From Aminobacter niigataensis (GTDB lineage Bacteria > Pseudomonadota > Alphaproteobacteria > Rhizobiales > Rhizobiaceae), in contig NZ_JACHOT010000002.1 of the NCBI RefSeq assembly GCF_014200015.1, positions 310,001 to 374,000 of the forward strand: a stretch of 64,000 bases of DNA, written 5' to 3'. The position numbers were made by a program, and so were the translations under genes. Positions 1-8,379 of the stretch are shown piece after piece. Numbering within the stretch: the stretch's first letter is position 1; each line of letters begins with the position of its first letter. The notes under the pieces were generated by a model that had not been told where the DNA came from, did not search any database, and saw nothing but the letters and a program-made list of their open reading frames with translations.

Positions 1-416
1 GTCAGCCTGGCCAGCAGCGCGCGCGCCTCGCGCTTTTCCAGCCGGGCGTCGAGGCTCGAAAACCCCTGCTGAAGTGCTTCGACCAGCACCTCGCCATCGA
101 CCGGCTTGGTCAAAAAATCCTGGATGCCGGCCTTGAAGGCGCGCCTGCAGGCGGCGACGTCGCCATGGCCCGTGATCATCACCGTCGGCCAGTCGATGCC
201 GCGCTCGGCAAGCCTCTGGTACAGCTGCAGGCCGGAAACCTCCGGCATGCGCAGGTCGACCACCAGCACGCCGGGCTTGGCCTCGTCGACATGCGCCAGG
301 AACGTCTTGGGCTCGCCGAAGCTCTCGACATCGATGCCATAGGTGCCGAGCAGAAACGCGATCGCCTCGCGCACCGCCTCGTCGTCGTCGATCAGATAGA
401 CCTGGTACCTGCTCAT
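1..416 (-). CDS. FixJ-family response regulator, 3' part missing (window edge)
   Basis: My own translation of the reverse strand from an ATG at 416 gives a receiver domain beginning MSRYQVYLIDDDEAVREAI. The acidic pocket DDD is near residues 10-12, the phospho-acceptor Asp is in VVDLRMPE, a Thr follows in MITGHGD, and the conserved Lys is in FLTKPVD. The last readable residues (ARALLARLT) look like the start of the LuxR-type HTH that follows the receiver in FixJ proteins, so the output domain should lie upstream of the window. The gene follows the kinase at 483-2183 on the same strand after a 66-nt gap, so the two probably form one two-component operon. The signal sensed is not apparent. The gene is partial. 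Confidence 0.85.
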   Translation of the reverse strand, partial: MSRYQVYLIDDDEAVREAIAFLLGTYGIDVESFGEPKTFLAHVDEAKPGVLVVDLRMPEVSGLQLYQRLAERGIDWPTVMITGHGDVAACRRAFKAGIQDFLTKPVDGEVLVEALQQGFSSLDARLEKREARALLARL

Positions 417-482
417 GCCTTCACCCCCCGGAGCGCCGCGCGTCCTGCGGACGCGCAAAGGACGCTCCGGCACTTGTCGAAT

Positions 483-2183
483 CTACGCATCGTGCTTCCC
501 GAAAATCGATTCCGATTTTCGGGCCGATGCGTGGGGCAGCGTAATCACAAACCGCGCGCCGCCACCGGCATCATTTCCGGCCTCGATCCGCCCGTCGACC
601 CGCTCCACCAGCGTCTGGCACAAGGAAAGCCCCAGCCCCATGCCGTCGGCCTTGGTGGTGAAGAACGGCACGAACAGTTTCGGCAGCACGTCGGCCGGTA
701 TCCCCGGCCCGTTATCCGCCACCTCGATCTTCGCGTCTGCGCCCACGACCTTCGTCACGATCGAAATCCGCGCGTCCAAAATCCCAGCCCCTTCCAGCGC
801 ATCGGCCGCATTGCGGATCAGATTGTGCAGCACCTGCTCCATCTCGATGGCGTCGACCACCGCCTCCGGCGCCTCCGCCGAAAGGTCCAGCTCCAGCTTG
901 ATCCCACGCCGTTCGAGATCGGCTGCCGTCAGTGCCACGATCTCGCTGACGATCCCGTTGAGTGCGCTCGGCTTTGGCTCCGGCGCCTTGTTGGAGGCAT
1001 AGTCGCGCATCCGCTTCAGCATCTCGCCGGCGCGCTTGGCCTCGCGTACATTGACGTCGAGCGCCTGCGTTATCATGCCGAGATCGGGTTTTTCCGCACC
1101 CGCTAGCCTGAGCGCCGCCTGGCTGCGGCTCAGCACCGCCGTCAGCGGCTGCGTCAGCTCGTGCGCGATGCCGGACGCCAGCTCGCCCATGGCGTTGACG
1201 CGCGAGGCATGCGCCAGCAGCGTCTCCCGCTCCTGCAACAGCGCCCGTGCCTCCGCCTGCCGTGCCACTTGTTGCGATTGTTGCGCCGCCGCCCGCTGCC
1301 TGAGCGCAAACATCAGCGCAAACGACGCCAACCCGGCCAAGACGGCAAACCCAAGCAACGACCGCCACGGCAAAAGCGCGTCGAGCGGCAAGGCCCGGTC
1401 GAGCGAAAGCAGGATCTTCTGCCCCTCGCCGTCGATCACTTTCTCGAAATGCGGCGCGGTGAAATGCGGTGCCAACGAAGCGCCCGCGCCCAGATCATCC
1501 TCCGCAGGCAGGTCGAGCAATTCCTGCCCGTCGAGCGTCAGCCTCAGATGTGCCCAGGCCGGCCGCTCCTCCGGCTCGAGCAGAAGTGCTGCGTCGATGC
1601 CGAACACCAGCGCCGCATCGGAAGGTGCGGGCGCCCGCTTGGCCAAGAGATAGCGCCCGTTCCCGCTGGCATGCACGCCGATCTTGCCGCGCAATTGCTC
1701 GCCGATCGCCCCGCGCAAAGGCGCGAGATCCTCGCCCCCGCCTTCGGGCACCTCGACCAGCATCCTGACCCCGCCGGCCCCAACCGCCGCCCCCGCGCCG
1801 GTGGCAACCCCCGTGCCCGCCTCGCCGCCATCGAGCGAAACCAGTGCGATCCAGGCGATGCGCGGATAAAACCTTGAAATGCTCTCCATCACCTGCCGCA
1901 CAGCGCCCAGGGGTGCTGCCTCCGCCCCGCTGGTCAGCGCGATCAGGCTGGTCATGTGCGCATCATGCTGCGCCGCCCGCTGCGAGATCAGCCGGTGCAG
2001 CGTCCGCCCGGTGACCTCCAGCTCACCCGCCAACCGCGCCCGCGACGCCTCCACCGAATAGAGCGCAAATGCCAAAAGTGCGGCGAGCCACAGCGCGAGG
2101 CCGAAGAGCCAGGATTTGGAGAGGGATTTGGTCACGCACTCAGCCCGAAAATCACCCGCAGCACGCCGCTCAAGACGAGACAA
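483..2183 (-). CDS. Membrane sensor histidine kinase (FixL/HPK4-type)
   Basis: Membrane-bound sensor kinase of 566 residues as opened from 2183. It has a TM helix at about 25-43, a periplasmic sensing region to about 270, a second TM at 272-294, a short coiled linker, the H-box GIAHELTQPLTAV with the phospho-accepting His341, and a HATPase domain with N-box (HNLIRNAADAL), G1 (DNGPGIP), F-box (FVPFFTTK) and G2 (GMGLGLSL). The HELTQPL form of the H-box is the FixL/HPK4 type. It should phosphorylate the regulator encoded 66 nt downstream. The first 16 residues are not hydrophobic and a GTG at 2135 just before TKSLSKSW is an equally good start, giving a more usual N-terminus. The periplasmic domain matches no family I can name. 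Confidence 0.88.
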   Translation of the reverse strand: MSRLERRAAGDFRAECVTKSLSKSWLFGLALWLAALLAFALYSVEASRARLAGELEVTGRTLHRLISQRAAQHDAHMTSLIALTSGAEAAPLGAVRQVMESISRFYPRIAWIALVSLDGGEAGTGVATGAGAAVGAGGVRMLVEVPEGGGEDLAPLRGAIGEQLRGKIGVHASGNGRYLLAKRAPAPSDAALVFGIDAALLLEPEERPAWAHLRLTLDGQELLDLPAEDDLGAGASLAPHFTAPHFEKVIDGEGQKILLSLDRALPLDALLPWRSLLGFAVLAGLASFALMFALRQRAAAQQSQQVARQAEARALLQERETLLAHASRVNAMGELASGIAHELTQPLTAVLSRSQAALRLAGAEKPDLGMITQALDVNVREAKRAGEMLKRMRDYASNKAPEPKPSALNGIVSEIVALTAADLERRGIKLELDLSAEAPEAVVDAIEMEQVLHNLIRNAADALEGAGILDARISIVTKVVGADAKIEVADNGPGIPADVLPKLFVPFFTTKADGMGLGLSLCQTLVERVDGRIEAGNDAGGGARFVITLPHASARKSESIFGKHDA

Positions 2184-2243
2184 TCTCGCTATGCCACGAA
2201 CCGTAATTCGCCCGCACTGTAATTTTTGAGTAAGTCGAAATTA

Positions 2244-2717
2244 TCAGCCTAAGGCAGATACGGGCAAGACTTCCTCGGCGATAAATGGACGGAATACCAA
2301 TGTGGAATTCTCTTGTATCATCTTAGAGTGACGAAATTCTTGTGACCACTTCTCAAGCGAATAATCGGGCAATGGTGCAACTAGAACAGCCATTTCGCAC
2401 TGTATAATTGCACGCATACAAGACGCACAAGGAAACAATGTTGTGTATATTGTGCACCCTTGCAGCCCATTTCCCTTCTTAATTGCAGCATAAATTGCTG
2501 AGCGTTCAGCATGCTCAACCCAGAAATTCTTTGAATCATCGCTGTTCAGATCGAATTTTTCCGGCAGACGGACAGAAACGACAGGCTCATTACACGCCTC
2601 TGAAATGACCAGCCCCCGACTGTCGGCGATTACTGCGCCGACTTGCCGGCTAGCAATTGGACTACGCGCACCTGCCGTGACAGCCCTATGCATCATTCTT
2701 TTGTCCATTAACCTCAC
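2244..2717 (-). CDS. Zinc-dependent cytidine/deoxycytidylate deaminase-family protein
   Basis: A 157-residue protein of the CDA/dCMP-deaminase fold. The zinc site is visible as H69-A-E71 (in VEHAERSAIY), with E71 as proton shuttle, and P96-C-A-S-C100. HAE followed by PCxxC is diagnostic for the superfamily and the length fits dCMP or tRNA/guanine deaminase relatives. The substrate cannot be settled. The neighbours act on pyrimidine deoxynucleotides, so dCMP or a related nucleotide is the best guess (inference). The GTG at 2717 has a GAGGAA Shine-Dalgarno; the in-frame ATG at 2708 is an alternative. Low GC and codon use unlike flanking genes suggest horizontal acquisition. It is divergent from the Dcd-like gene at 2795. 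Confidence 0.8.
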   Translation of the reverse strand: MRLMDKRMMHRAVTAGARSPIASRQVGAVIADSRGLVISEACNEPVVSVRLPEKFDLNSDDSKNFWVEHAERSAIYAAIKKGNGLQGCTIYTTLFPCASCMRAIIQCEMAVLVAPLPDYSLEKWSQEFRHSKMIQENSTLVFRPFIAEEVLPVSALG

Positions 2718-2794
2718 TTGCTCTTCCTCGACTGTTTAAGCCATATCTGACATGGCATATGCATTGCTGCACATCTATATGGAAAGAACGTGAC
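2718..2794. promoter_or_regulatory. Divergent promoter region of nucleotide-metabolism module
   Basis: This 77-nt AT-rich gap separates the divergent starts of the deaminase and the Dcd-like gene, so promoters for both directions must lie here or just inside the genes. A GGAAAG Shine-Dalgarno for the rightward gene lies at about 2781-2786. I could not assign clear -35/-10 boxes. Confidence 0.4.
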
Positions 2795-3532
2795 ATGCTG
2801 CTGACGGACAATGAGATCAGACAAGCAGGCGTCGTCCGCTCTGGCCGCGACGAGCATTACGGTTCAACTTCCTATGATCTTTCCATTCGATCGATCATCG
2901 ATTCTGAAGGAAAATTGTTCGTAAGTGAAGGTTATACCGTAAAACCTCAAGAAATTGTATGGGTAACGTCAAAGGAAAGAATAGTACTTAACTCTGATAT
3001 TACAGCTCACGCTGTCATCAGAACCAGCCTGTGCAATTCTGGCCTTCTTGCATTGAACATTGGCATCGTTGACCCAGGCTGGAACGGGCAGCTCGCCACG
3101 GCTATAATAAATTTTTCGAAATCGGAGTACTACCTGCGGCCAGGAGAGAAATTCCTCCGCTTATCTTTTTATAAGCACTCGACTCCAACCAAAGTGAACA
3201 ATATAAATAAGACCGAACTAGAATACATACAAGAAAGAAAGAAACTTGCCATAGAGACGTTTGGATCAACATTCCTAAATGTGGAAGACCTGACGCGACG
3301 AGTTCGTGAAAGCTTCATAGGGAGTTGGAAAGAGAAAACCATTCTTTGGGGCGCCATGGGCGCAATCATATTTGGATTTCTGTCGATATTCGTGGCTATT
3401 GCAGCATATATTATACCATGGAACGGAGCTTTATATCAAAGCAACTTTGAAGATCTTCAAGAGCGCGTGGGTATTCTAGAAGGCATGATTAAGAAAGAAG
3501 GCATGGTCGGAACAAACAGAGAGACTGAATGA
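2795..3532 (+). CDS. Membrane-anchored dCTP deaminase/dUTPase-fold protein, catalytic residues altered
   Basis: Starting at the ATG at 2795 (GGAAAG 9 nt upstream), the protein has 245 residues. Residues 1-128 follow the Dcd/dUTPase beta-barrel: LLTDNEI, TSYDLSIRS, the RTSLCNSGL motif (76-84, equal to RSSLARLGL of E. coli Dcd) and VDPGWNG (92-98). Against E. coli Dcd, catalytic Arg115 aligns with Asn81 and Glu138 with Ala103, while Asp93 is kept. Ordinary dCTP deamination is therefore doubtful; dUTPase-like hydrolysis or nucleotide sensing are options. A TM helix follows at about 184-207 and a short coiled coil at 216-236, which are absent from housekeeping Dcd. The stop overlaps the next start (ATGA at 3529), indicating coupling. 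dCTP-deaminase proteins are known anti-phage effectors, so defence is plausible but inferred. Confidence 0.75.
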   Translation: MLLTDNEIRQAGVVRSGRDEHYGSTSYDLSIRSIIDSEGKLFVSEGYTVKPQEIVWVTSKERIVLNSDITAHAVIRTSLCNSGLLALNIGIVDPGWNGQLATAIINFSKSEYYLRPGEKFLRLSFYKHSTPTKVNNINKTELEYIQERKKLAIETFGSTFLNVEDLTRRVRESFIGSWKEKTILWGAMGAIIFGFLSIFVAIAAYIIPWNGALYQSNFEDLQERVGILEGMIKKEGMVGTNRETE

Positions 3533-4380
3533 GATTCTCATCTTCAAACAAGGCCCTGAAGTCACTGGCAAGTCTTGTGTTAGACCGCGGGCAGCTGACT
3601 GCTCCGCGTGGTATGCCAACGATTGAGCTCCTGGGAGTTCAATTCGTGCTCACTAACCCGCGGGCTCGGATCGTTACCTTGCCTTCGAGAAAATTCAGCT
3701 TGCCACTCGCGCTAGGTGAGCTGTGCTGGCACCTGCGGGGCGACAACGAGGTCGGCGCGCTAGCGTACTACGCAAAAGCTTGGCGTACGTTCACAGATGA
3801 TGGCCGACATGTCTCCGGAAGCTGCTACGGTAGAAAATTATTATCTGATAGCTGCGAAGGGACTACCGCTTGGAACCGCCTGGTCAACCTTTTGCGTCAC
3901 GACCCCTCCACGAGAAGGGCAACTTTCAGCTTCATTAGCAATGAAGAACAGGTTGAGGCCTCTCGGGATGTAAGCTGTGTCAGCAATATCCAGTTTTTAC
4001 TAAGAGGCGGAAAGATTCATCTCTTTACGTTTATGAGAAGTAACGATCTTTTCCTTGGGCTCCCCTACGATTTATTCCTCTTCACCTACTTTCAGGAACT
4101 AATGAGCCTCGAACTCGGCGTCCCGATGGGGGAATACCATCACTACGCCACGTCTCTGCACATTTACGAGCACAACATCGTTGCTTGCAAAAACATGGCT
4201 CAAGAGCAAGATTTGCCTGACGGATACTCACCTAAGATCAACAGCAAACAGGACCTTGTAGAGCTTGCCGAAACTGAGGCGTCTATAAGGCTGGGGGACA
4301 CTTCACCGTACCGTGACGGCCCTTTGACGGCATATGTTGAGGCGCTCTTGGACTTTCGGCAGAACGTTCACTCCGACTAG
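3529..4380 (+). CDS. Thymidylate synthase-family protein with dCMP-hydroxymethylase-like specificity residue
   Basis: A 283-residue ThyA-fold protein. Conserved landmarks are E64 in ELCWHLRGD, Y100 in CYGRK, nucleophile C150 in RDVSCVSN, the phosphate/ligand motif MRSNDLFLGLPYD (R170, D173) and H211/Y213 in HIYEH. Two differences from true thymidylate synthase stand out: the His after the nucleophile is Val151, and the Asn in LGLPFN that reads the uracil ring is Asp181. Asn-to-Asp at this place is the hallmark of dCMP hydroxymethylases (T4 gp42, MilA-type CMP hydroxymethylase), so dCMP is the likelier substrate. The gene is coupled by a 4-nt overlap to the Dcd-like gene. Whether methylation or hydroxymethylation occurs cannot be told from sequence. 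Confidence 0.82.
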   Translation: MRFSSSNKALKSLASLVLDRGQLTAPRGMPTIELLGVQFVLTNPRARIVTLPSRKFSLPLALGELCWHLRGDNEVGALAYYAKAWRTFTDDGRHVSGSCYGRKLLSDSCEGTTAWNRLVNLLRHDPSTRRATFSFISNEEQVEASRDVSCVSNIQFLLRGGKIHLFTFMRSNDLFLGLPYDLFLFTYFQELMSLELGVPMGEYHHYATSLHIYEHNIVACKNMAQEQDLPDGYSPKINSKQDLVELAETEASIRLGDTSPYRDGPLTAYVEALLDFRQNVHSD

Positions 4381-5180
4381 GCACGCATACATGCTGGCTG
4401 TAATTGGCGCACCACTGACTTGAAGCTTTTAGCAGGTGGTGAAGCAATTGACGAACGCTCGGCCGGCGTAGATTTTGCCGAAATGTGCCCCTCGTGCATG
4501 TGCCAATGCACCCCAAGCCTCCTGAGCCGGAATATTACTTCCATGACCGACGCATGGCGCGGAATCCGCACAATCACTGCCTGACCTAGGTTGCTAACCC
4601 GGACAATGAGGTAGTTAACCACTGCACGGCAATTTTGGCAGACGTGTTCGCGCAGACCGGATGAACTTGGCATTCTCCCACCCAAATGGCTACCAGAGTG
4701 GATAGATTCTCGTACCCATTGGCACCGAGGCTTTCCCTCCAATCATGCTAACATGTTGGAATACATACGTTTCTTGGGTTATTTTCCTTCACGTCGAATA
4801 ATTTTCTTTTCCACGCCCCTTCGCACCTGACGGATAATCCCCGCATCGCCCTCAGGGAACCCGGGTCATGAACCGGATGCCTGGGGAGGGCGACGGCGTC
4901 CGGGCTGGCAGGGGATACGGTGCCCCTGCTGGGTGATGAGCCCCCAAGTCCGGGCCTTGCGGCGGCTGACGGTGAAAGCCGAGGCGACTGAGCGGGGCAA
5001 GAGCGCTGGCGGACGCATGGCTGCGCGTCACGCACTAGCATCTGAGAGACGCAAGGCCATGCGTCCGGTTCCCAATCCCGGCTTCATCAGCGCGGGACAC
5101 TTTTGTGCGCCCAGATTTTCCCCAACCACCTTGCCCGCGCCCAAAAAGACCCGCGCGGGCCGCCAACCGGAGACAGCTTC
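4381..5180. other. Unassigned 800-nt interval after the nucleotide module
   Basis: I see no convincing gene here. The first half (to about 4800) is AT-richer, like the module to its left. From about 4850 the DNA becomes GC-rich again with several short inverted repeats (for example CCGGGTCATGAACCGG at about 4860-4875). Open frames on both strands lack a family match and a Shine-Dalgarno. The compositional change near 4.8 kb probably marks the right edge of the inserted module. A structured RNA in 4840-5090 cannot be excluded but matches no class I recognise. Confidence 0.5.
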
Positions 5181-5477
5181 ATGTCGAGGAAACGCAAGCA
5201 AGAGATCGAAATCATCGACCCGCCGCTGCCGGGCTACGGCCGCCTGCCCTATTCCATGCACAACGCGCTGGTGCTCGCCGTCAGCATCGCCGCCACCATG
5301 GAGGGCGCGCATCTGAAGTGCCAGCGCCGCGAATGCCGCAATTTCGGTCGCTGCCGCGCCTCGCCGACCGAATTCGGCCGCGCCGGCTTCTGCCCGGTGC
5401 CGCTCAGTCGCGCCGCCGACCGCCGCATCGAGGGCATGCTCCTGTTCGTCCTGCAACTCGCCAATGGCTGGCGGTGA
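5181..5477 (+). CDS. Conserved hypothetical protein, cysteine-containing, 98 aa
   Basis: The start at 5181 is preceded by GGAGAC. The protein has 98 residues: a basic start (MSRKRKQEIEIIDPP), then CQRRECRNFGRCRASP with three closely spaced Cys plus a fourth in GFCPVPLS, which could bind a metal. GC content and codon use match the core genome. I do not recognise the family and propose no function. An in-frame start at 5103 is open but lacks a ribosome-binding site. Confidence 0.55.
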   Translation: MSRKRKQEIEIIDPPLPGYGRLPYSMHNALVLAVSIAATMEGAHLKCQRRECRNFGRCRASPTEFGRAGFCPVPLSRAADRRIEGMLLFVLQLANGWR

Positions 5478-5700
5478 CGATTGGCAAGGCGCCCTCATCC
5501 GGCCCTTCGGGCCACCTTCTCCCCGCTGGGGACAAGAGGCGCGCGGCGGCGCCTCAGGCCTCCTCGCCCGGCGCTCTTCTATCAGCTGTGTAGCATTTTC
5601 GCCACACCCTGTAACTCTTCTTGGTGGAGCGGGTTCTCCGCTTTCCAACGAACCCTAGCGTGTTTAACCGTTGGTTGGGGATTCAGGGAGGGGTTGGCAC

Positions 5701-6843
5701 ATGAACAGCATTCTGGCGGCCGCAGGTCGATACGCAGCGGCCGGGATGGCCCGCCCACTGGTCGTAACCATCGCCTTGTCAGGCGTGATTGACGCTGCAA
5801 ACGCAGCCACTCTCACCCCGGAACAACAGGCAGTTGTCGAAAAATATAATATCAGTGAAGCCGACCAGCAAAAGTTGTTTGGAACTGCGGTAGCAAACAC
5901 GTCTGGCTCTGGGACGCAGGCAAAAGAAGCGTCTCGTCAGCAGCAAGCTTCATCAGAGACTTCCGACGGCCCGGTAGCCGGTTTTCTTTCTGGCACCTAC
6001 GTTTGGGCCAGCGCCGATGCGTACAAGTCACTTGGCGAGCGGATTACGAACATCAACGGCGGGACCGGAGCACTTACTGGCAGCTTCGGCGGCGTAGCCG
6101 GCTTCAACAGCGGCTTGAGCTTCGGCGAGTCAACCTTCGGAGTCCAGGCCGGCGCCAGCATCGGCATCTATGACTTCAAGGGTCGTCTCCGTATCGTCCC
6201 GGATGCCACCGCCCTTGAACGGCAAGTGTTTTACACGGCGGGTTTCTACAAGCGCGGCGACATGTCGACAGAAAACCCGTCGATAGCAGATCGGCTGAGC
6301 TTGGGCGTCGTATACGACGGCTTCCAGGCCGAACGTTGGGGCGTCAACGCAAGCGACATTAGCCTGGGTCAAGTCCGCGGCACTCTTGGGGTCGCGCTGA
6401 GCGAATCGACCGAGGTCGGCGTGTGGGGCACGTATGGCGTGAACACTGACCGGGCTGCGGTCACTGTGGCCGGCGCTCCTAGCCTTCTCACGACAATTCG
6501 TGCGATGAACCAGAAGAACGTCTACGTGAAGCACAACTTCGATTTCGGCGGCGAGGTCATGGCCTACTACGGCATCTTTGACGACGAAGACATCGCCAAA
6601 TGGCAATTCGGCGTGGTTGGTAAAGTACCGCTGAGCGACAACTGGTCGACGTTTGCCAGCGCCAACTATGTGGCGCCGCGCACTCCCTCCGGCCCACTTG
6701 GCTCAGGCCAGGAGCAGTTCAACGCCTCTGTCGGCATTGCCTACTACTTTGGCGGCAACGCGGCGAGCAAGAGTGTCACCGGTAACAAGGAACTGCCCTT
6801 GCTCGACGTGGCCAGCAACAGGTCGTTCCTCATCACCGACTAG
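5701..6843 (+). CDS. Exported outer-membrane beta-barrel-like protein
   Basis: The ATG at 5701 follows a strong GGGAGGGG Shine-Dalgarno, giving 380 residues. The N-terminus is a plausible Sec signal peptide (charged start, hydrophobic VVTIALSGVIDAANA, then ATLTPEQQ). From about residue 85 the protein alternates short beta segments rich in Gly and aromatics (GTYVWASADAYKSL, GSFGGVAGFNSGLSFGE, FNASVGIAYYFGG), typical of outer-membrane barrels. The region between is Gln/Ser-rich and probably disordered. The C-terminal tail after YYFGG is unusual for a barrel that normally ends in an aromatic residue. The ligand is unknown; it resembles the loosely defined DUF6666-like beta proteins, with low certainty. 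Confidence 0.65.
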   Translation: MNSILAAAGRYAAAGMARPLVVTIALSGVIDAANAATLTPEQQAVVEKYNISEADQQKLFGTAVANTSGSGTQAKEASRQQQASSETSDGPVAGFLSGTYVWASADAYKSLGERITNINGGTGALTGSFGGVAGFNSGLSFGESTFGVQAGASIGIYDFKGRLRIVPDATALERQVFYTAGFYKRGDMSTENPSIADRLSLGVVYDGFQAERWGVNASDISLGQVRGTLGVALSESTEVGVWGTYGVNTDRAAVTVAGAPSLLTTIRAMNQKNVYVKHNFDFGGEVMAYYGIFDDEDIAKWQFGVVGKVPLSDNWSTFASANYVAPRTPSGPLGSGQEQFNASVGIAYYFGGNAASKSVTGNKELPLLDVASNRSFLITD

Positions 6844-6986
6844 CGAGGACGCGGGCTCCTCGCCCCCGCGACGCGGGAAGAGAGCGCAATTTTCCTCCCC
6901 CTCGGGGGGAAGGATAAAGGGTGGGGTACCCTTGGACGAGAGCCGCCCCCACCCGGCCCTCCCCAAACGGGGGAGGAGAAGAAAAC
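6844..6986. repeat. GC-rich palindromic intergenic element
   Basis: Short interval between convergent genes. It contains imperfect palindromes such as CCTCCCCCTCGGGGGGAAGG near 6893-6912 and a partner GGTGGGG/CCCCCACC pair further right. It looks like a dispersed rhizobial intergenic palindrome and may also act as a bidirectional terminator. No coding potential. Confidence 0.5.
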
Positions 6987-7997
6987 TCACCCGACATCCA
7001 GCACGATCTTGCCGATGTGCTCGCCCTCTTCCATGCGCTCATGCGCCCGCCAGGCTTCCTTGAGCGGGAAGATCATGTCCATCACGGGTGCGACGCGGCG
7101 GACGGCCAGCAACGGCCACACCTGGGCTTCGAGGGCCGCGGCGATGCCCGCCTTGAACTCGGTGGTGCGCGGCCTCAGCGTCGAGCCGGTATGGGTCAGC
7201 CGCTTGACCATCAGCCGTGAGAAATCGGCGCTCGCCACCGCCCCGCCCTGCGTCGCGATCTGCACGATGCGGCCGTCGACCGCCGCGGCATGGTAGTTGC
7301 GCCCGACATACTCGCCGCCGACCATGTCGAGGATGACATTGGCGCCTTTGCCGTCGGTGGCGTCCTTCACCGCCTGGACGAATTCTTCCGTTTTGTAATT
7401 GATCGCGCAGTCGGCCCCGAGCTTGAGACAAGCAGCGCACTTGTCCTCCGAACCCGCGGTGGCAATGACATAGGCGCCGAAGGCCGAGGCGAGCTGGATC
7501 GCGGTGGTGCCGATGCCCGACGAGCCGCCATGGATGAGCAGCGTCTCGCCCGCCTTGAGCGCGCCGCGCTCGAACACGTTGTGCCAGACGGTGAAGAAGG
7601 CTTCCGGCACCGCCGCGGCCTCGGTGAAGGTGAAGCCCTTGGGCAGCGGCAGGGCGTTGGTTTCGTGCACCTTGGCGTATTCGGCGTATCCGCCGCCCGG
7701 CGTCAGCGCGCAGACCGCGTCGCCGATGCGGAAGCGTGTCGCCCCCTCGCCGAGGGCTGCCACCTCGCCCGACACTTCGAGCCCGGGCAGGTCGGACGCG
7801 CCGGGCGGCGCGGGGTACGCACCCTTGCGCTGCTGCACGTCGGGCCGATTGACGCCGGCCGCATGCACCCGGATCAGGATCTCGCCTTGGCCAAGCTCGG
7901 GCAGGTCGCGCTTTTCCGCCTTGAGCACGCGCGGCCCGCCGGGCTGCGTGATCGCCACCGCGAGCATCTTGGCTGGAAGCTTGGCAACGTTGGCCAT
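6987..7997 (-). CDS. Zinc-free NAD(P)H:quinone oxidoreductase, PIG3-type MDR family
   Basis: A 336-residue medium-chain dehydrogenase/reductase. The N-terminal GroES-like domain reads AGVNRPDVQQRKGAYPAPPG, then LPGLEVSGEV, and lacks the structural and catalytic zinc Cys residues. The Rossmann domain carries the nucleotide loop HGGSSGIGTTAIQLA and NVILDMVGGEYV. NRPD and GLEVSG are typical of the PIG3/TP53I3 quinone oxidoreductase branch, which reduces quinones with NADPH. Cytosolic, stand-alone gene divergent from the DUF1192 gene at 8113. Confidence 0.88.
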   Translation of the reverse strand: MANVAKLPAKMLAVAITQPGGPRVLKAEKRDLPELGQGEILIRVHAAGVNRPDVQQRKGAYPAPPGASDLPGLEVSGEVAALGEGATRFRIGDAVCALTPGGGYAEYAKVHETNALPLPKGFTFTEAAAVPEAFFTVWHNVFERGALKAGETLLIHGGSSGIGTTAIQLASAFGAYVIATAGSEDKCAACLKLGADCAINYKTEEFVQAVKDATDGKGANVILDMVGGEYVGRNYHAAAVDGRIVQIATQGGAVASADFSRLMVKRLTHTGSTLRPRTTEFKAGIAAALEAQVWPLLAVRRVAPVMDMIFPLKEAWRAHERMEEGEHIGKIVLDVG

Positions 7998-8112
7998 GTC
8001 TTTTCGGTCTCCGCTGGTCCGGTGCGCCCCGGACTTTACATGTGGTTGACCGCACTATGTATTCTGATTGGCAAATCAGGCAAACGCCTGTCTGGAGATC
8101 AAGGAGAGCGAG

Positions 8113-8307
8113 ATGGCGCTGTTCGACGACGAGCCGAAGAAGAAAAAGACCGTCCACGAGATCGGCCAGGACCTGTCTTTGCTTTCGGTCGGCGAGCTCA
8201 ACGAGCGCATCTTAGCCCTGCGCGCCGAGATCGGCCGGCTCGAGGCCGAGCTTTCCGCCAAGGGTTCGACGAAATCGGCCGCCGAGGCGCTGTTCAAGCG
8301 CGGCTGA
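8113..8307 (+). CDS. DUF1192 family protein
   Basis: A 64-residue protein starting at 8113 behind AAGGAGA. The sequence ALFDDEPKKKKTVHEIGQDL then LSLLSVGELNERI and a coiled LRAEIGRLEAEL is the DUF1192 pattern found across Rhizobiales. It ends in ALFKRG. No biochemical role is established. An upstream start at 8068 exists but has no Shine-Dalgarno. Confidence 0.85.
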   Translation: MALFDDEPKKKKTVHEIGQDLSLLSVGELNERILALRAEIGRLEAELSAKGSTKSAAEALFKRG

Positions 8308-8379
8308 CATCTTGCCGTCGCCGAAAAGCCCCAAAGGGGCGGTCGACCTAGCGCTCTTGATTCTTGGTGGGACAGTTCG

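Noticed and set aside
4840-5090. Possible riboswitch or structured RNA (cobalamin-like AGGGAA...CCGG pieces)
   Set aside because: The conserved cores of cobalamin, RNase P, tmRNA and SRP RNAs were not found, and the following gene gives no link to a ligand.
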